Source of the DNA: Aureimonas psammosilenae
GTDB taxonomy: Bacteria; Pseudomonadota; Alphaproteobacteria; Rhizobiales; Rhizobiaceae
Length of the DNA stretch: 64,000 bases
NCBI RefSeq assembly: GCF_009176975.1
Contig: NZ_WEZG01000006.1
Span: forward strand, 124,001 to 188,000
Reading direction: 5' to 3'
Shown here: piece by piece, positions 50,614 to 59,262 of the stretch
How the letters are laid out: each line of letters starts with the position of its first letter
Numbering within the stretch: the first letter of the stretch is position 1
Notes under the pieces: generated by a model
Told to the model about the DNA's origin: nothing
The model's database searches: none
Seen by the model: the letters and a program-made list of their open reading frames with translations, nothing else
Translations under genes and position numbers: made by a program

Positions 50614-52926
50614 TCAGGCGGCCCGGCGGGGCAGGATCTCCACCGGAATGGCTTTCGCCGCCGGCGTATGGGCCTCCGAATCGTGATGCCAGAGCGGCAG
50701 AAGCGGGTTGAGTTCGGGATAATAGCCCGCCACCGCCCCCTTCGGAATCGAGAAGGCGTGAACGCGGTAGTCCTCGACCTTGCGCACCACCCCGTCGCCG
50801 GCATGGGTCATCACGTCCACCCGGTCCTCGTCCTTCAGGCCCATCCGTTCCATGTCCTCCCGGTTCATCAGAACGATCATCCGCGAGCCCTTGATCCCGC
50901 GCAGGCGGTCGTCATAGCCGTAGATCGTCGTGTTGAACTGGTCGTTGGAGCGGACCGTCAGAAGGGTCAGGATGCTCTTCCCATCGACATGGATGTCGGG
51001 ATTGACGTCCATGCCGGTCGGCACGAGGAAATTCGCCTTCTTCGTTTCCGTGTTCCATTCGCGCCGGCAGGCCTTCAGGTCGCGGTGGAAGCCGCCCGGC
51101 TGAAGGAAGCGCGCGTTGAAGTCGTGGAAGTCGTCCCAGACCTTAGTGAACTCGTCGCGGATCACCGCGTAGTTCGCCACCCACGCGTCCCAGGGAATGG
51201 TGGAGCGGCCAGGCACCGTCGCCTTGGCGAGTTCCGCGATGATTTTCGGCTCCGACAGGAGTTCGGGCGAAGCGGGTTTGCGCCAGCCGATCGAGCCGTG
51301 GATGCAGGCGGTGGAATCCTCCATCGAGACATGCTGCGGCCCGCTCGCCTGGATGTCCTCCTCGATGCGGCCGAGGCAGGGGAGGAGATACGTGACCTCG
51401 CCCGGCAGGAGGTGATTGCGGTTGAGCTTGGTGGCGATCTGCACCGACAGGCGGAGGCGCATCCAGGCCGGCTCGATCAGCGCCGTTTCGGGCACCGCGC
51501 GCGAGAAATTGCCGCCGAGCGAGATGAAAGCCTTCACCGAACCGTTCAGGATACCTTCGCAGGCCTTCACCGTGGTGAGACCCTCCTCGCGCGGCGCCTT
51601 GAAGCTGTAGAGCTTCTCGAAGGTGTCGAGCGGGGTCAGTTCCGGCTTTTCGGTGATGCCGACCGTGCGCTGCCCTTGCACGTTGGAATGGCCTCGGATC
51701 GGCGACACGCCGGCGCCGGGCTTGCCGACATTGCCGCGCATGAGGAGGAGGTTGCACAGCATCTGCACGTTCTGGACGCCGTGCCGATGCTGGGTCAGAC
51801 CCATGCCGTAATTGCCGATCACCGCCTCGGCCCGCGCATATTGGCCGGCGACGCGCTCCAGATCGTGGCGCGCGATACCGGAAATGCGTTCGATATCGGC
51901 CCATTGGCTGTCGCGCAGATATTGCTCGAACTCGGCGAAGCCGTGGCCGTGCTCGGCGATGAAGTCGATGTCGAGAACGCGCTTGGCCCCCGCTTCCCGC
52001 GCCGCGTCGTCGAGATCGAGCACCGCCTTGGCGATGCCGGTCATCGCCGCGATGTCGCCGCCGGGGCGAATTTGGAAGAAGTCGCTCGACATCTTCACGC
52101 CCTCGTCGGGCGTCAGCATCTCCACCGGCGATTGCGGGTCCTTGAAGCGCATCAGACCGCGTTCGGGCAGCGGATTGAAGGTGACGACCGGCACGCCCCG
52201 CTTCCGGGCGTCATGCACCTGATGAAGAAGGCGCGGCGCGTTCGTCCCCGTATTGTGCCCGAAGAAGAACATCATGTCGCATTTGTCGTAGTCCTCGATC
52301 TGCACCGTGCCCACCGGCGAGCCGATGGATTTGGGCAACCCGACCGAGGTCGATTCGTGGCACATGTTCGAGGAGTCCGGCAGGTTGTTGTTGCCGTAGA
52401 TGCGCGCGAAAAGCTGCCACATGTAGGAGGCTTCGAGCGAGGCCCGCCCCGAGGCGTAGAAGACGGCGGATTTCGGGTCGAGCTTGTTCAGTTCCGCCCC
52501 GATCTCGCGAAAGGCGTCTTCCCACTTCACCGGCACATACTGGTCGAGCGAGGCGTCGTAGCGCATCGGCGTCGTCAAACGCCCTTCCTTTTCCAGTTCA
52601 TGGTCGGTCCAGTCGCGAAGCTCGGCGACCCGGTGACGCGCAAAGAAATCGCGGCTCGCCCGTTTCTTGGTCACCTCCCAGACGGTGGCCTTGGCGCCGT
52701 TCTCACAGAACTCGGCCAGATGCGGCTCGGCCGGTTTGGCCCAGGAACAGGAGACGCACATATAGCCGTCCGCCTTGTTCTGCTTGGTGAGCATCTTCGT
52801 CATGGTCTCGACGGAAAGCCCCTCGGCCAGGGTCTTTTCCGTCACCGACTTCAGCGAGCCCCAGCCGCCCGAAGGCGAGGTATAGGGCTCGACCGTCGGA
52901 TGATCGGTGATCTCGCTACGTTTCAT
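50614..52926 (-). CDS. FdhF/YdeP family molybdopterin oxidoreductase
   Basis: The 770-residue protein belongs to the YdeP branch of the formate-dehydrogenase-like superfamily. The N-terminal 'GYMCVSCSWAKPAEPHLAEFCENG' holds its cysteine cluster, followed by 'PMRYDASLDQYVPVKWEDAF', 'SGRASLEASYMWQLFAR', 'LMRGNVGKPGAGVSPIRGHSNVQG' and a C-terminal MoCo-binding domain ('ILTLLTVRSNDQFNTTIYG'). YdeP is implicated in acid resistance in E. coli; the reaction is unknown. No accessory fdhD or beta subunit is adjacent. The ATG at 52926 gives 'MKRSEITDHPTVEPYTSPSGGW'-like family beginning. Confidence 0.93.
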   Translation of the reverse strand: MKRSEITDHPTVEPYTSPSGGWGSLKSVTEKTLAEGLSVETMTKMLTKQNKADGYMCVSCSWAKPAEPHLAEFCENGAKATVWEVTKKRASRDFFARHRVAELRDWTDHELEKEGRLTTPMRYDASLDQYVPVKWEDAFREIGAELNKLDPKSAVFYASGRASLEASYMWQLFARIYGNNNLPDSSNMCHESTSVGLPKSIGSPVGTVQIEDYDKCDMMFFFGHNTGTNAPRLLHQVHDARKRGVPVVTFNPLPERGLMRFKDPQSPVEMLTPDEGVKMSSDFFQIRPGGDIAAMTGIAKAVLDLDDAAREAGAKRVLDIDFIAEHGHGFAEFEQYLRDSQWADIERISGIARHDLERVAGQYARAEAVIGNYGMGLTQHRHGVQNVQMLCNLLLMRGNVGKPGAGVSPIRGHSNVQGQRTVGITEKPELTPLDTFEKLYSFKAPREEGLTTVKACEGILNGSVKAFISLGGNFSRAVPETALIEPAWMRLRLSVQIATKLNRNHLLPGEVTYLLPCLGRIEEDIQASGPQHVSMEDSTACIHGSIGWRKPASPELLSEPKIIAELAKATVPGRSTIPWDAWVANYAVIRDEFTKVWDDFHDFNARFLQPGGFHRDLKACRREWNTETKKANFLVPTGMDVNPDIHVDGKSILTLLTVRSNDQFNTTIYGYDDRLRGIKGSRMIVLMNREDMERMGLKDEDRVDVMTHAGDGVVRKVEDYRVHAFSIPKGAVAGYYPELNPLLPLWHHDSEAHTPAAKAIPVEILPRRAA

Positions 52927-53004
52927 GGAACAAGAAACTCCCTGTCGGACGGAGGTCCCGTCAGGAAAACTCAACGAAGCGTCGAAGGCCCCGTTCCAGA
53001 ATGA

Positions 53005-53541
53005 TTATAAAATGACCCTGAGCCGGCTTCCGCATTTCAGGAACGGCGCGAGCCGGCGCATGTCGGCGGGAGAAAGCGCCACGCATCCGGCGGTCGGTGC
53101 GTAGGTCTCGCGCGCGATATGGAGGAAGATCGCGCTTCCCCGGCCCCGTGCACGGGATGTGATGTTCCAGTCGAGCACCACCACGAAATCGTAGAGCCGG
53201 TCCTCGCGCTGCATGGTCTCGGCGCTGGCGGGATGGGGCAGCCGCACGGGTCGGTTATAGGCGGGGTGCTCGGGCGCGTCGCACCAGCCGTCGCAAGCTC
53301 TGGAACGGCGCAGGGGCAGCGCCGTGCTGAGGCCCGGCATGCGGCCCGGCCGCGCCCAGGCGGACAGAATCCGCATGGTGGCCACCGGCGTTTTTCCGTC
53401 GCCTTCGCGCTTGGTCGTGCCGATGCCGCTTCGCCCGATGGCGGCGGGCAGGCGCAACGGGCCGGCCTGGACGATCCCGCGCGTCGGCGACAAAGGCGAG
53501 CGGCGAACGAGAATGGTCGATTTTCGGCTATTCTTGAGCAT
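53005..53541 (-). CDS. L,D-transpeptidase family (YkuD-like) protein
   Basis: The 178-residue protein carries the catalytic motif 'HIARETYAPTAGCVALSPADM', the H-x(14-16)-[ST]-x-G-C pattern of the YkuD-like group. It also has 'IGRSGIGTTKREGDGKTPVA', the conserved substrate-side stretch. It would cut or form meso-DAP cross-links in peptidoglycan. No clear signal peptide is seen from ATG 53541; an ATG at 53574 adds eleven residues and does not supply one. It diverges from a cell-envelope regulator gene, which fits its role. Confidence 0.87.
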   Translation of the reverse strand: MLKNSRKSTILVRRSPLSPTRGIVQAGPLRLPAAIGRSGIGTTKREGDGKTPVATMRILSAWARPGRMPGLSTALPLRRSRACDGWCDAPEHPAYNRPVRLPHPASAETMQREDRLYDFVVVLDWNITSRARGRGSAIFLHIARETYAPTAGCVALSPADMRRLAPFLKCGSRLRVIL

Positions 53542-53656
53542 GACGCGCCGGAAATCCTCCCTATCTATGGGCATAGCAGTATCAGGCCACCACGGCGCCG
53601 GGCATTTGGCCGTGCGGCATATGGCAGTTTCGCGAGGCGAAGGCGACAAAGGGTTC

Positions 53657-54340
53657 ATGAGCGCACGCAGCATCCTGATCGTGGACGACGACGACGACCT
53701 GAGACAGACCCTCGCCGAGCAGCTTTCGCTGCACGAGGAATTCTCGGTTTCCCAGGAGCCGACCGCGACGAAGGGGATCGCCGCGGCGCGCGCCGGGCTG
53801 ATCGACCTCGTTTGCATGGATGTCGGCCTGCCCGACATGGACGGGCGCGAGGCCGTGAAGGTCCTGCGCAAGTCCGGCTTCAAGGCGCCGATCATCATCC
53901 TGACGGCGCAGGACACCGATTCCGACACGATCCTCGGGCTGGAAGCGGGCGCCAACGATTACGTCACGAAGCCTTTCCGCTTTGCCGTGCTTCTCGCCCG
54001 CATCCGGGCGCAGCTTCGCCAGCACGAGCAGTCCGAGGATGCGACCTTCCAGGTCGGCCCCTATATCTTCAAGCCGAGCCAGAAGGTGCTTCTCGACGAC
54101 AAGGGCGGCAAGATCCGCCTCACCGAGAAGGAAACGGCGATCATCCGCTACCTCTACCGCGCCGATCGCCGGGTCATCACCCGCGACGTGCTTCTGGAAG
54201 AGGTGTGGGGCTATAATTCCGGCGTCACCACGCACACGTTGGAAACGCACGTTTACCGCCTGCGCCAGAAGATCGAGCCCGATCCCTCCAACGCCCGCCT
54301 GATCGTCACGGAAGCCGGCGGCTACAAGCTGATGCCCTGA
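53657..54340 (+). CDS. cenR: OmpR-family response regulator, CenR/OtpR-like
   Basis: The 227-residue regulator has a receiver domain ('ILIVDDDDDLRQTLAEQLSLHEEF', acceptor Asp in 'LVCMDVGLPDMDGREAV', Lys in 'DYVTKPFRFAVLL') and a winged-helix DNA-binding domain with 'LLEEVWGYNSGVTTHTLETHVYRLRQKIE'. The 'LAEQLSLHEEF' and 'RAQLRQHEQSEDATF' stretches match my memory of Brucella OtpR/Caulobacter CenR, an essential cell-envelope regulator partnered by CenK. No kinase gene is adjacent. The next gene is a cyclic-nucleotide-binding protein, as in Brucella. Confidence 0.88.
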   Translation: MSARSILIVDDDDDLRQTLAEQLSLHEEFSVSQEPTATKGIAAARAGLIDLVCMDVGLPDMDGREAVKVLRKSGFKAPIIILTAQDTDSDTILGLEAGANDYVTKPFRFAVLLARIRAQLRQHEQSEDATFQVGPYIFKPSQKVLLDDKGGKIRLTEKETAIIRYLYRADRRVITRDVLLEEVWGYNSGVTTHTLETHVYRLRQKIEPDPSNARLIVTEAGGYKLMP

Positions 54341-54541
54341 GGCAAGGCCCCAAAGGCTTGCGCCGAACTTGATCCGCGAGCCGGATGAGCGCTTCGCGGA
54401 TTTCCTTGGGCTGGCGTTGAGGCTATAGAATCACCAGGGCCCCGGTCGCTTCGGACCGGTGCCGACGATGTTGCGGGACCGTGCCCGCGCGGGCAGAGCC
54501 ATGGTCCCGCGCCGGCCGGAAGGGGGAGCGATCACCACCGG

Positions 54542-54994
54542 ATGAGCCTCGAAAGCGACATCGCGGTGTTCGAGACTGTTCCTTTGTTCGCTGGTCTTTC
54601 AGGAGACCAGTTGCGAATGCTTGCCTTCGGATCGGAACATCGGCGGCTTCGCCAGGGCGAAACGCTGTTTCGGCTGGCGGCGCGCTCCGATGCCGGCTTC
54701 GTCGTGGTGTCGGGAGAAGTCGAACTCCTGCGCCCGCAAGGCGGCGTTCAGGTTGCGGTCGGCCGGTTCGGGCCGGGCTCGCTTCTGGGGGAACTGGCGC
54801 TTCTCACCGAAACGCGCCGCCCGGCGACCGCCGTGACGCTGACGGATTGCGATCTGATCCGCATCACCCGGCCCTTGTTCCGCCGGATGCTGGAGGAATA
54901 TCCCGAGATCGCCGGCAAGCTCTACGATATCCTGGCCGAGGACCTGGCGCGCATGACCGCCGACATCCTGGCCCTGGAGGATCGGTTCGGCTGA
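54542..54994 (+). CDS. Cyclic nucleotide-binding domain protein
   Basis: The 150-residue protein is one cNMP-binding beta-barrel with flanking helices and no output domain. The phosphate-binding cassette is 'GPGSLLGELALLTETRRPATAVT', with the Glu and Arg that contact the cyclic phosphate. It starts 'SLESDIAVFETVPLFAGLSGDQLRML', as in Crp-type sensors. It is the conserved neighbour of cenR in rhizobia and Brucella and may link cyclic nucleotides to envelope control; that is an inference from position. Confidence 0.92.
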   Translation: MSLESDIAVFETVPLFAGLSGDQLRMLAFGSEHRRLRQGETLFRLAARSDAGFVVVSGEVELLRPQGGVQVAVGRFGPGSLLGELALLTETRRPATAVTLTDCDLIRITRPLFRRMLEEYPEIAGKLYDILAEDLARMTADILALEDRFG

Positions 54995-55129
54995 TAAGTC
55001 ATCCTGTCGCAGTTCACGCCGGACCGCCATTTCGGCCGGAGGAAAGCCGTGGGCAACCTGCCGGCGCGTAACCGCTTCGGTTGCGAAGATTAAGAATTCA
55101 TAATAGCTCATGAAGCACCGGCGGACGCC

Positions 55130-56686
55130 ATGTCGGTGTTCCGTCGATTTTTTGGCCCGACGCCGAGCCGGGAAGAGCACATGACTTTATCCTGGTCAAT
55201 TTTCGGTCGCAAACCTGCTCCGGAAGCTCTTTCGGAAGAACGGAGCGCGGCGCCCAGGATGGCGCCGGAACGGCCGGAATCCGCCGCTCCTTCATTCGCC
55301 GGGCGGCCGAGCGAAAAGCCGGTCGGCATGGACGGCATCGGCCAGCGCAGCGAGATGCTGCGGGTCCGCTTCAGCCGGATGATCGACCGGCTGGAAGAGC
55401 TGAAATCCCTCGGCGACGAATTCAACGAAATGATCGAGCCGCTCGACTCGATGTTCATGGAACTGCCGCAGGCCAAGGCGCGGGTGCAGGAAACCGAAGC
55501 GCTTCTGGCGCGCGAGATCCACAATGGCCGGGACCTGCGACGCGAAGTCGAGAGCCTGTCCAACGCCATCTCCTCGCTCCAGGCCGAGAACGCCAATCTC
55601 GACACGCGGCAGGGCAAGCTGGAAGGCGAACTGGTTTCGCAGACCGCGGTCGCGGAAGAGCGCCTTCTCCTGCTGTCGCAGAAGATGTCGCTGATCGAAA
55701 CGCTGGAACGGCAGGTCGCGGGCGATGCCGAGCATCGCGAGCATCTGGAAGCCGAACTCGGCTTCAAGCGCGCGGAGAATCTAGCCAACGAGCAGGCGCT
55801 GGACCGGGCGGAAGCCAGTCTTCGCCGGGAAATGGAACAAGGCGTCGTCAACGAAGGCGAAATCCGCCGCTTACGCATCCTGTCGGAAACGCAGGCCGAG
55901 AAGCTGGGGCTTCTGGAAGCGCGCAACGCCGAACTCCTGCAGCAGCGCGAAAACCAGCAGCTCGCCTTCACCGCGCTGGAAGCCCGGATGGCGGGCGAGG
56001 TCGCCTTCCGCGAAAAGCTGGAAACGGACAGCGAAGCGGCGCTGGCGCAAGGCAATGCGGAGCGCGCGACGCTCGGCCTGAAGCTGGAAGCGGTGACTGC
56101 CCGTTTGTCGACCACGGAGCAGATTCTCGAATCCACCCGCAACCACTTCCGCGAAAAGGACGATGCGCTGCGCGCCGCCGAGCGCTCGCTGAAGGAACTG
56201 GCGCTGGAGCGCACGACGCTCGGGCGGCGTCTGGAAAGCGCGCGGGCCGAGATCGAGCGGTATCTTGCCGACGCGCATACCGACCAGCGCGGGCGCAAAG
56301 AACTCGAAGAGCGCAACGAGATGCTGAACAAGGCGCTGGCGGCCAAGGACGCGCTCGTGGAAAACGCCACGACGCGCATCGGCAGCCTGAACGTCAGGCT
56401 GGAAACCGCGACGGCCCGCTTCGAAAGCGACCGCATCGCCCTGGAAGCGGCGAACCGGCGGCTGGTGGAGGAACTGGAAGGCGAGCGTGCCGAGCGCACG
56501 CTGGCGCAAGGCGCGCTGGAGATCGCGCGCGACAATCGCGTCGCCCTTCAGCGCCAGAACGAGGTGCTGCGCCGCGCCGCGCGGATGGTCAGCGTCGTCG
56601 GCGAGGACGATCACGCGCGCGCCGAAGACGGACAAACGGTGGAACCATCGAATGTCAGCCCGTTTTCCCCCAAGAAGAATCCCTAA
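55130..56686 (+). CDS. Long coiled-coil protein of unknown function
   Basis: The 518-residue protein has a polar N-terminus (residues 1-70, with 'SWSIFGRKPAPEAL') and then an almost unbroken coiled coil from about 75 to 490. It ends in a short polar tail, 'NVSPFSPKKNP'. Heptad-rich stretches such as 'DDALRAAERSLKELALERTTLG' dominate; there is no ATP-binding or membrane segment. It resembles bacterial filament-forming coiled-coil proteins in overall layout, but no family is recognised. An internal ATG at 55181 is an alternative start. Two smaller coiled-coil genes follow on the same strand. Confidence 0.85.
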   Translation: MSVFRRFFGPTPSREEHMTLSWSIFGRKPAPEALSEERSAAPRMAPERPESAAPSFAGRPSEKPVGMDGIGQRSEMLRVRFSRMIDRLEELKSLGDEFNEMIEPLDSMFMELPQAKARVQETEALLAREIHNGRDLRREVESLSNAISSLQAENANLDTRQGKLEGELVSQTAVAEERLLLLSQKMSLIETLERQVAGDAEHREHLEAELGFKRAENLANEQALDRAEASLRREMEQGVVNEGEIRRLRILSETQAEKLGLLEARNAELLQQRENQQLAFTALEARMAGEVAFREKLETDSEAALAQGNAERATLGLKLEAVTARLSTTEQILESTRNHFREKDDALRAAERSLKELALERTTLGRRLESARAEIERYLADAHTDQRGRKELEERNEMLNKALAAKDALVENATTRIGSLNVRLETATARFESDRIALEAANRRLVEELEGERAERTLAQGALEIARDNRVALQRQNEVLRRAARMVSVVGEDDHARAEDGQTVEPSNVSPFSPKKNP

Positions 56687-56768
56687 CAAATGTTGAACGC
56701 GGCGATTTCTAACCGCCGTTCTCGCCCGTTTCGGGGTATGATGGGATGAAGATCAGGGGAGCCGGACC

Positions 56769-57230
56769 ATGACCTCCAACGCCAAGTCACACGAACTCTA
56801 TGAGGGCGTCGAGTGGACGCTGCGGGGCGCGAGCGAAGAGATGGCTCCCATGAACAACGACGATCAGCCTCGCGTCCTGGCGCTGGCGCCGGTGCCGCTC
56901 CCCTCCGCTTCCCGCTCGGGCGAAGCGAGCGACGCCCCGGCGCGCCCGGACTGGGCCTCGGCCATCACCCTCGTCCAGGAAGCCGCCGAAGCGATCCGCT
57001 ACCGGGAAGACCGCATCGAGCAGTTGCGCCGCGCGGCCGAGGAGCAGACCCAGCAGCACCTTGCCGATCTGAAAGCCGTTCATGCCCAGCTCATGGCGGC
57101 GCAGAAGGAGATCGAAGCGGCCAATGCCCGCGCCGACGCCGCCGAAGCGCGCACCCGCGAAGCCAACGAATGGCTCGGCAAGCTGCACGAAGCGATCACC
57201 GGCAACCTTTCCTCGATCGGCCGCATCTGA
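56769..57230 (+). CDS. Small coiled-coil protein A
   Basis: The 153-residue protein has an unstructured start and then 'RPDWASAITLVQEAAEAIRYRE'-type helical sequence at about residue 58. A coiled coil ('AQLMAAQKEIEAANARADAAEART') and a C-terminal 'WLGKLHEAITGNLSSIG' complete it. The segment D-W-x-x-A-x-x-L-V-x-x-A-A-x-x-I-R recurs in the next gene, showing common origin. No known family. An internal ATG at 56847 could be the true start. It lies 82 bp after the long coiled-coil gene. Confidence 0.82.
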   Translation: MTSNAKSHELYEGVEWTLRGASEEMAPMNNDDQPRVLALAPVPLPSASRSGEASDAPARPDWASAITLVQEAAEAIRYREDRIEQLRRAAEEQTQQHLADLKAVHAQLMAAQKEIEAANARADAAEARTREANEWLGKLHEAITGNLSSIGRI

Positions 57231-57232
57231 CC

Positions 57233-57721
57233 ATGGACACCGCCCTGAACGACACGGGCAAGGAAACGTCCTTCGACGAATGGAGCGACCCCAACCCGGT
57301 CGCGTCCATGTTCGAGCGGCCGATGGCGTCGCCCACGCCCGAAGAAGCGTCCGCCCCCAGCCAGGTTTCGGTCTATACCGGCGGCTTCGTGCGCCAGGAC
57401 TGGTCGAACGCCATGCTTCTCGTGGAGCGCGCGGCGCGCACGATCCGCGACTACGAACAGAAGTTCACCACCATCGAGCGCGATGCCCGGCAGTTCCTGA
57501 AGCGCGTCGAGGAAGACCAGATCCGCTATTGCGACCAGATCGCCAGCTTGGAGCTTCGCTTGAAGCAGACGGAAGAGCGGTTGAAGGCGGCCAATGCCGA
57601 GAACTGGGACAGAAAGCTCCAGATCCAGCAGTTGCAGAAGAATCTGCGCGCCGCCGAGGAGGAGATGAACCAGTCGAGCGATTACATCCGCAAGGTGGAA
57701 AGCCTTCTCGGTAACTTTTGA
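57233..57721 (+). CDS. Small coiled-coil protein B
   Basis: The 162-residue protein begins with a disordered acidic/Pro segment (about residues 1-50). It carries 'RQDWSNAMLLVERAARTIR' near residue 55 and is then coiled coil to the end ('CDQIASLELRLKQTEERLKAANAENW', 'LQKNLRAAEEEMNQSSDYIRKVE'). The D-W motif matches that of the preceding protein. The ATG is two bases after the previous stop, so the two genes are translationally linked. Its function is unknown. Confidence 0.85.
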   Translation: MDTALNDTGKETSFDEWSDPNPVASMFERPMASPTPEEASAPSQVSVYTGGFVRQDWSNAMLLVERAARTIRDYEQKFTTIERDARQFLKRVEEDQIRYCDQIASLELRLKQTEERLKAANAENWDRKLQIQQLQKNLRAAEEEMNQSSDYIRKVESLLGNF

Positions 57722-57737
57722 AGAGAACCCGGCCGGG

Positions 57738-58205
57738 TCAATCCTCTCGAACCCGTTTCAGGCAATCGAGGACAGTGCTTCGACAAACCTGTCCGTCCCG
57801 GATTTCCGGTGATCGACCCTGCCATTGCCGATAGGCGGTGATGAACTGCTCGTTCTTGTATCCGTAGGTTTTCGCACGCTTATTGGAACGGCTCGCCAAA
57901 AGCGCCGTTGGCGTGATGGCCATATGCGCGGCGAGCCGACGAAAGACCCAAGGCTCGGAGCCCCGATCCTTCTCGATGACCTCGATATGGTACCAGGGGT
58001 CCTCTCCCCCAGGCGCGGGCTTCCTGTAGATCGCGGCCCAGGTGACCGTCTTGGCGTCGGCTGCCAGGACGACGTCTCCGGCCAGTTCTTCGGGAGCGGC
58101 CGGGCCGGAATATCCAGCAAGCAGACTCGCCACGACGATCCCAACCATGGCCGGATGCCGACGGTTCGAAATGCCATCGCGGGCAACATGTTCGGAAAGC
58201 TTCAT
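57738..58205 (-). CDS. Small secreted protein (possibly DUF5086)
   Basis: The 155-residue protein has a hydrophobic stretch 'PAMVGIVVASLLAGYSGPAA' that would serve as a signal peptide, more typical if translation starts at the ATG at 58148. The mature part has 'PWYHIEVIEKDRGSEPWVFRRLAAHMAITPTALLASR' in outline and ends with two cysteines ('VCRSTVLDCLKR'). This reminds me of DUF5086, a rhizobial periplasmic family of unknown function, but I cannot confirm it. It converges on the coiled-coil cluster with 16 bp between. Confidence 0.75.
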   Translation of the reverse strand: MKLSEHVARDGISNRRHPAMVGIVVASLLAGYSGPAAPEELAGDVVLAADAKTVTWAAIYRKPAPGGEDPWYHIEVIEKDRGSEPWVFRRLAAHMAITPTALLASRSNKRAKTYGYKNEQFITAYRQWQGRSPEIRDGQVCRSTVLDCLKRVRED

Positions 58206-58371
58206 GGGATCGCTCCCGCCTGCGGATGAAATGTCTTGCGTCTTTCCCTTCTAGGATTTGCCCTTCCTCCGCGCAATCTGTCGATGGATTCGAGGTGGGC
58301 GACGGCATCGGCAGCCCGGACGAATGACTCGCCCCGAAGCGACGAACTCGTCAGGCGCTTTTCGCTAGCCA

Positions 58372-59169
58372 TCACGTCCGATCTTGAACTCGCTCATGCC
58401 TCGCCGCCAGGAGGACGAGCTTGAAGCCGGGCTCTTCGGGCGCCACGAGCGTCGCTTGTTCGAAGGCGATGGCCCCGCGCTCGGGATGGTGGAAGCGCCG
58501 TAAGCCGCCTTCGCGGCCGAGCACCCGGCGCTCGCGCCACCATGTCGCGAAATCCGCGTCCACCAGAAGAGCCTCCACCAGAAACGCGGAATCCGGTTCG
58601 CTCAGGCTTCGAACTTGATCGGCCCGGAACTCGGCGACGAGGCGGCGCGCGCGGTCCGGCCAGTCCACGATGAGCGAGCGGGCGGCGGGGTCGAGGAAAA
58701 CGAAGCGCAGGAGATTGGGCTTGGGCGCGCCGAGCCAGGACCCGAAAAGTGTGACTGCCGCAGGATTGAAGGCGGCGACGTTCCATTGCCGGTCGAGGAG
58801 ATAGGCCGGCTCCTCCTGCCGCTCCACGAGCGCTTTCAGGATGGGCGGGGCCGCCCCTTCGCCGGGTTTCTCGCCATCGGGATCGCCCTTGCCGGCAAGG
58901 GCGAAGAGATGCCGGCGCTCCGCCCGCCCGAGCCGCAGAGCTTGCGCGATCCGGGCAAGCGCGGCGGGCGAGGGCGAAACCTCCCGTCCCTGCTCGATGC
59001 GTGCGTACCAGACGGGGCTGATGCCCGACAGATCGGCCACTTCCTCGCGCCGGAGACCGGGCGTGCGGCGTCGACGCGCGCCGGAGCTTGATGCTGCGGC
59101 AGGCACCGCCTCGCGCCGCGCCCGCAAGAATGCGCCGAGCTCGCCGCGCCGGAAGTTCGGATCGTCCAT
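58372..59169 (-). CDS. HTH transcriptional regulator with MmyB-like ligand domain
   Basis: The 265-residue protein has an XRE-type DNA-binding domain (about residues 10-90; 'TPGLRREEVADLSGISPVWYARIEQGRE') and a C-terminal MmyB-like ligand-binding domain with 'PAYLLDRQWNVAAFNPAAVTLFG', 'LLRFVFLDPAARSLIVDW' and 'WWRERRV'. MmyB-type regulators bind fatty acids or other hydrophobic ligands and often control a divergent oxidoreductase or transferase. Here the divergent gene, 93 bp away, is a SAM methyltransferase, its likely target. Confidence 0.92.
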   Translation of the reverse strand: MDDPNFRRGELGAFLRARREAVPAAASSSGARRRRTPGLRREEVADLSGISPVWYARIEQGREVSPSPAALARIAQALRLGRAERRHLFALAGKGDPDGEKPGEGAAPPILKALVERQEEPAYLLDRQWNVAAFNPAAVTLFGSWLGAPKPNLLRFVFLDPAARSLIVDWPDRARRLVAEFRADQVRSLSEPDSAFLVEALLVDADFATWWRERRVLGREGGLRRFHHPERGAIAFEQATLVAPEEPGFKLVLLAARHERVQDRT

Positions 59170-59262
59170 GGCACTTCTTATACCAGGATAACGAGGCGTA
59201 TTGTCCCTCTCTTGACGCCATGCGACCTCGGTTTCGCCAACACGTCAAACAAGAGAAAATCC

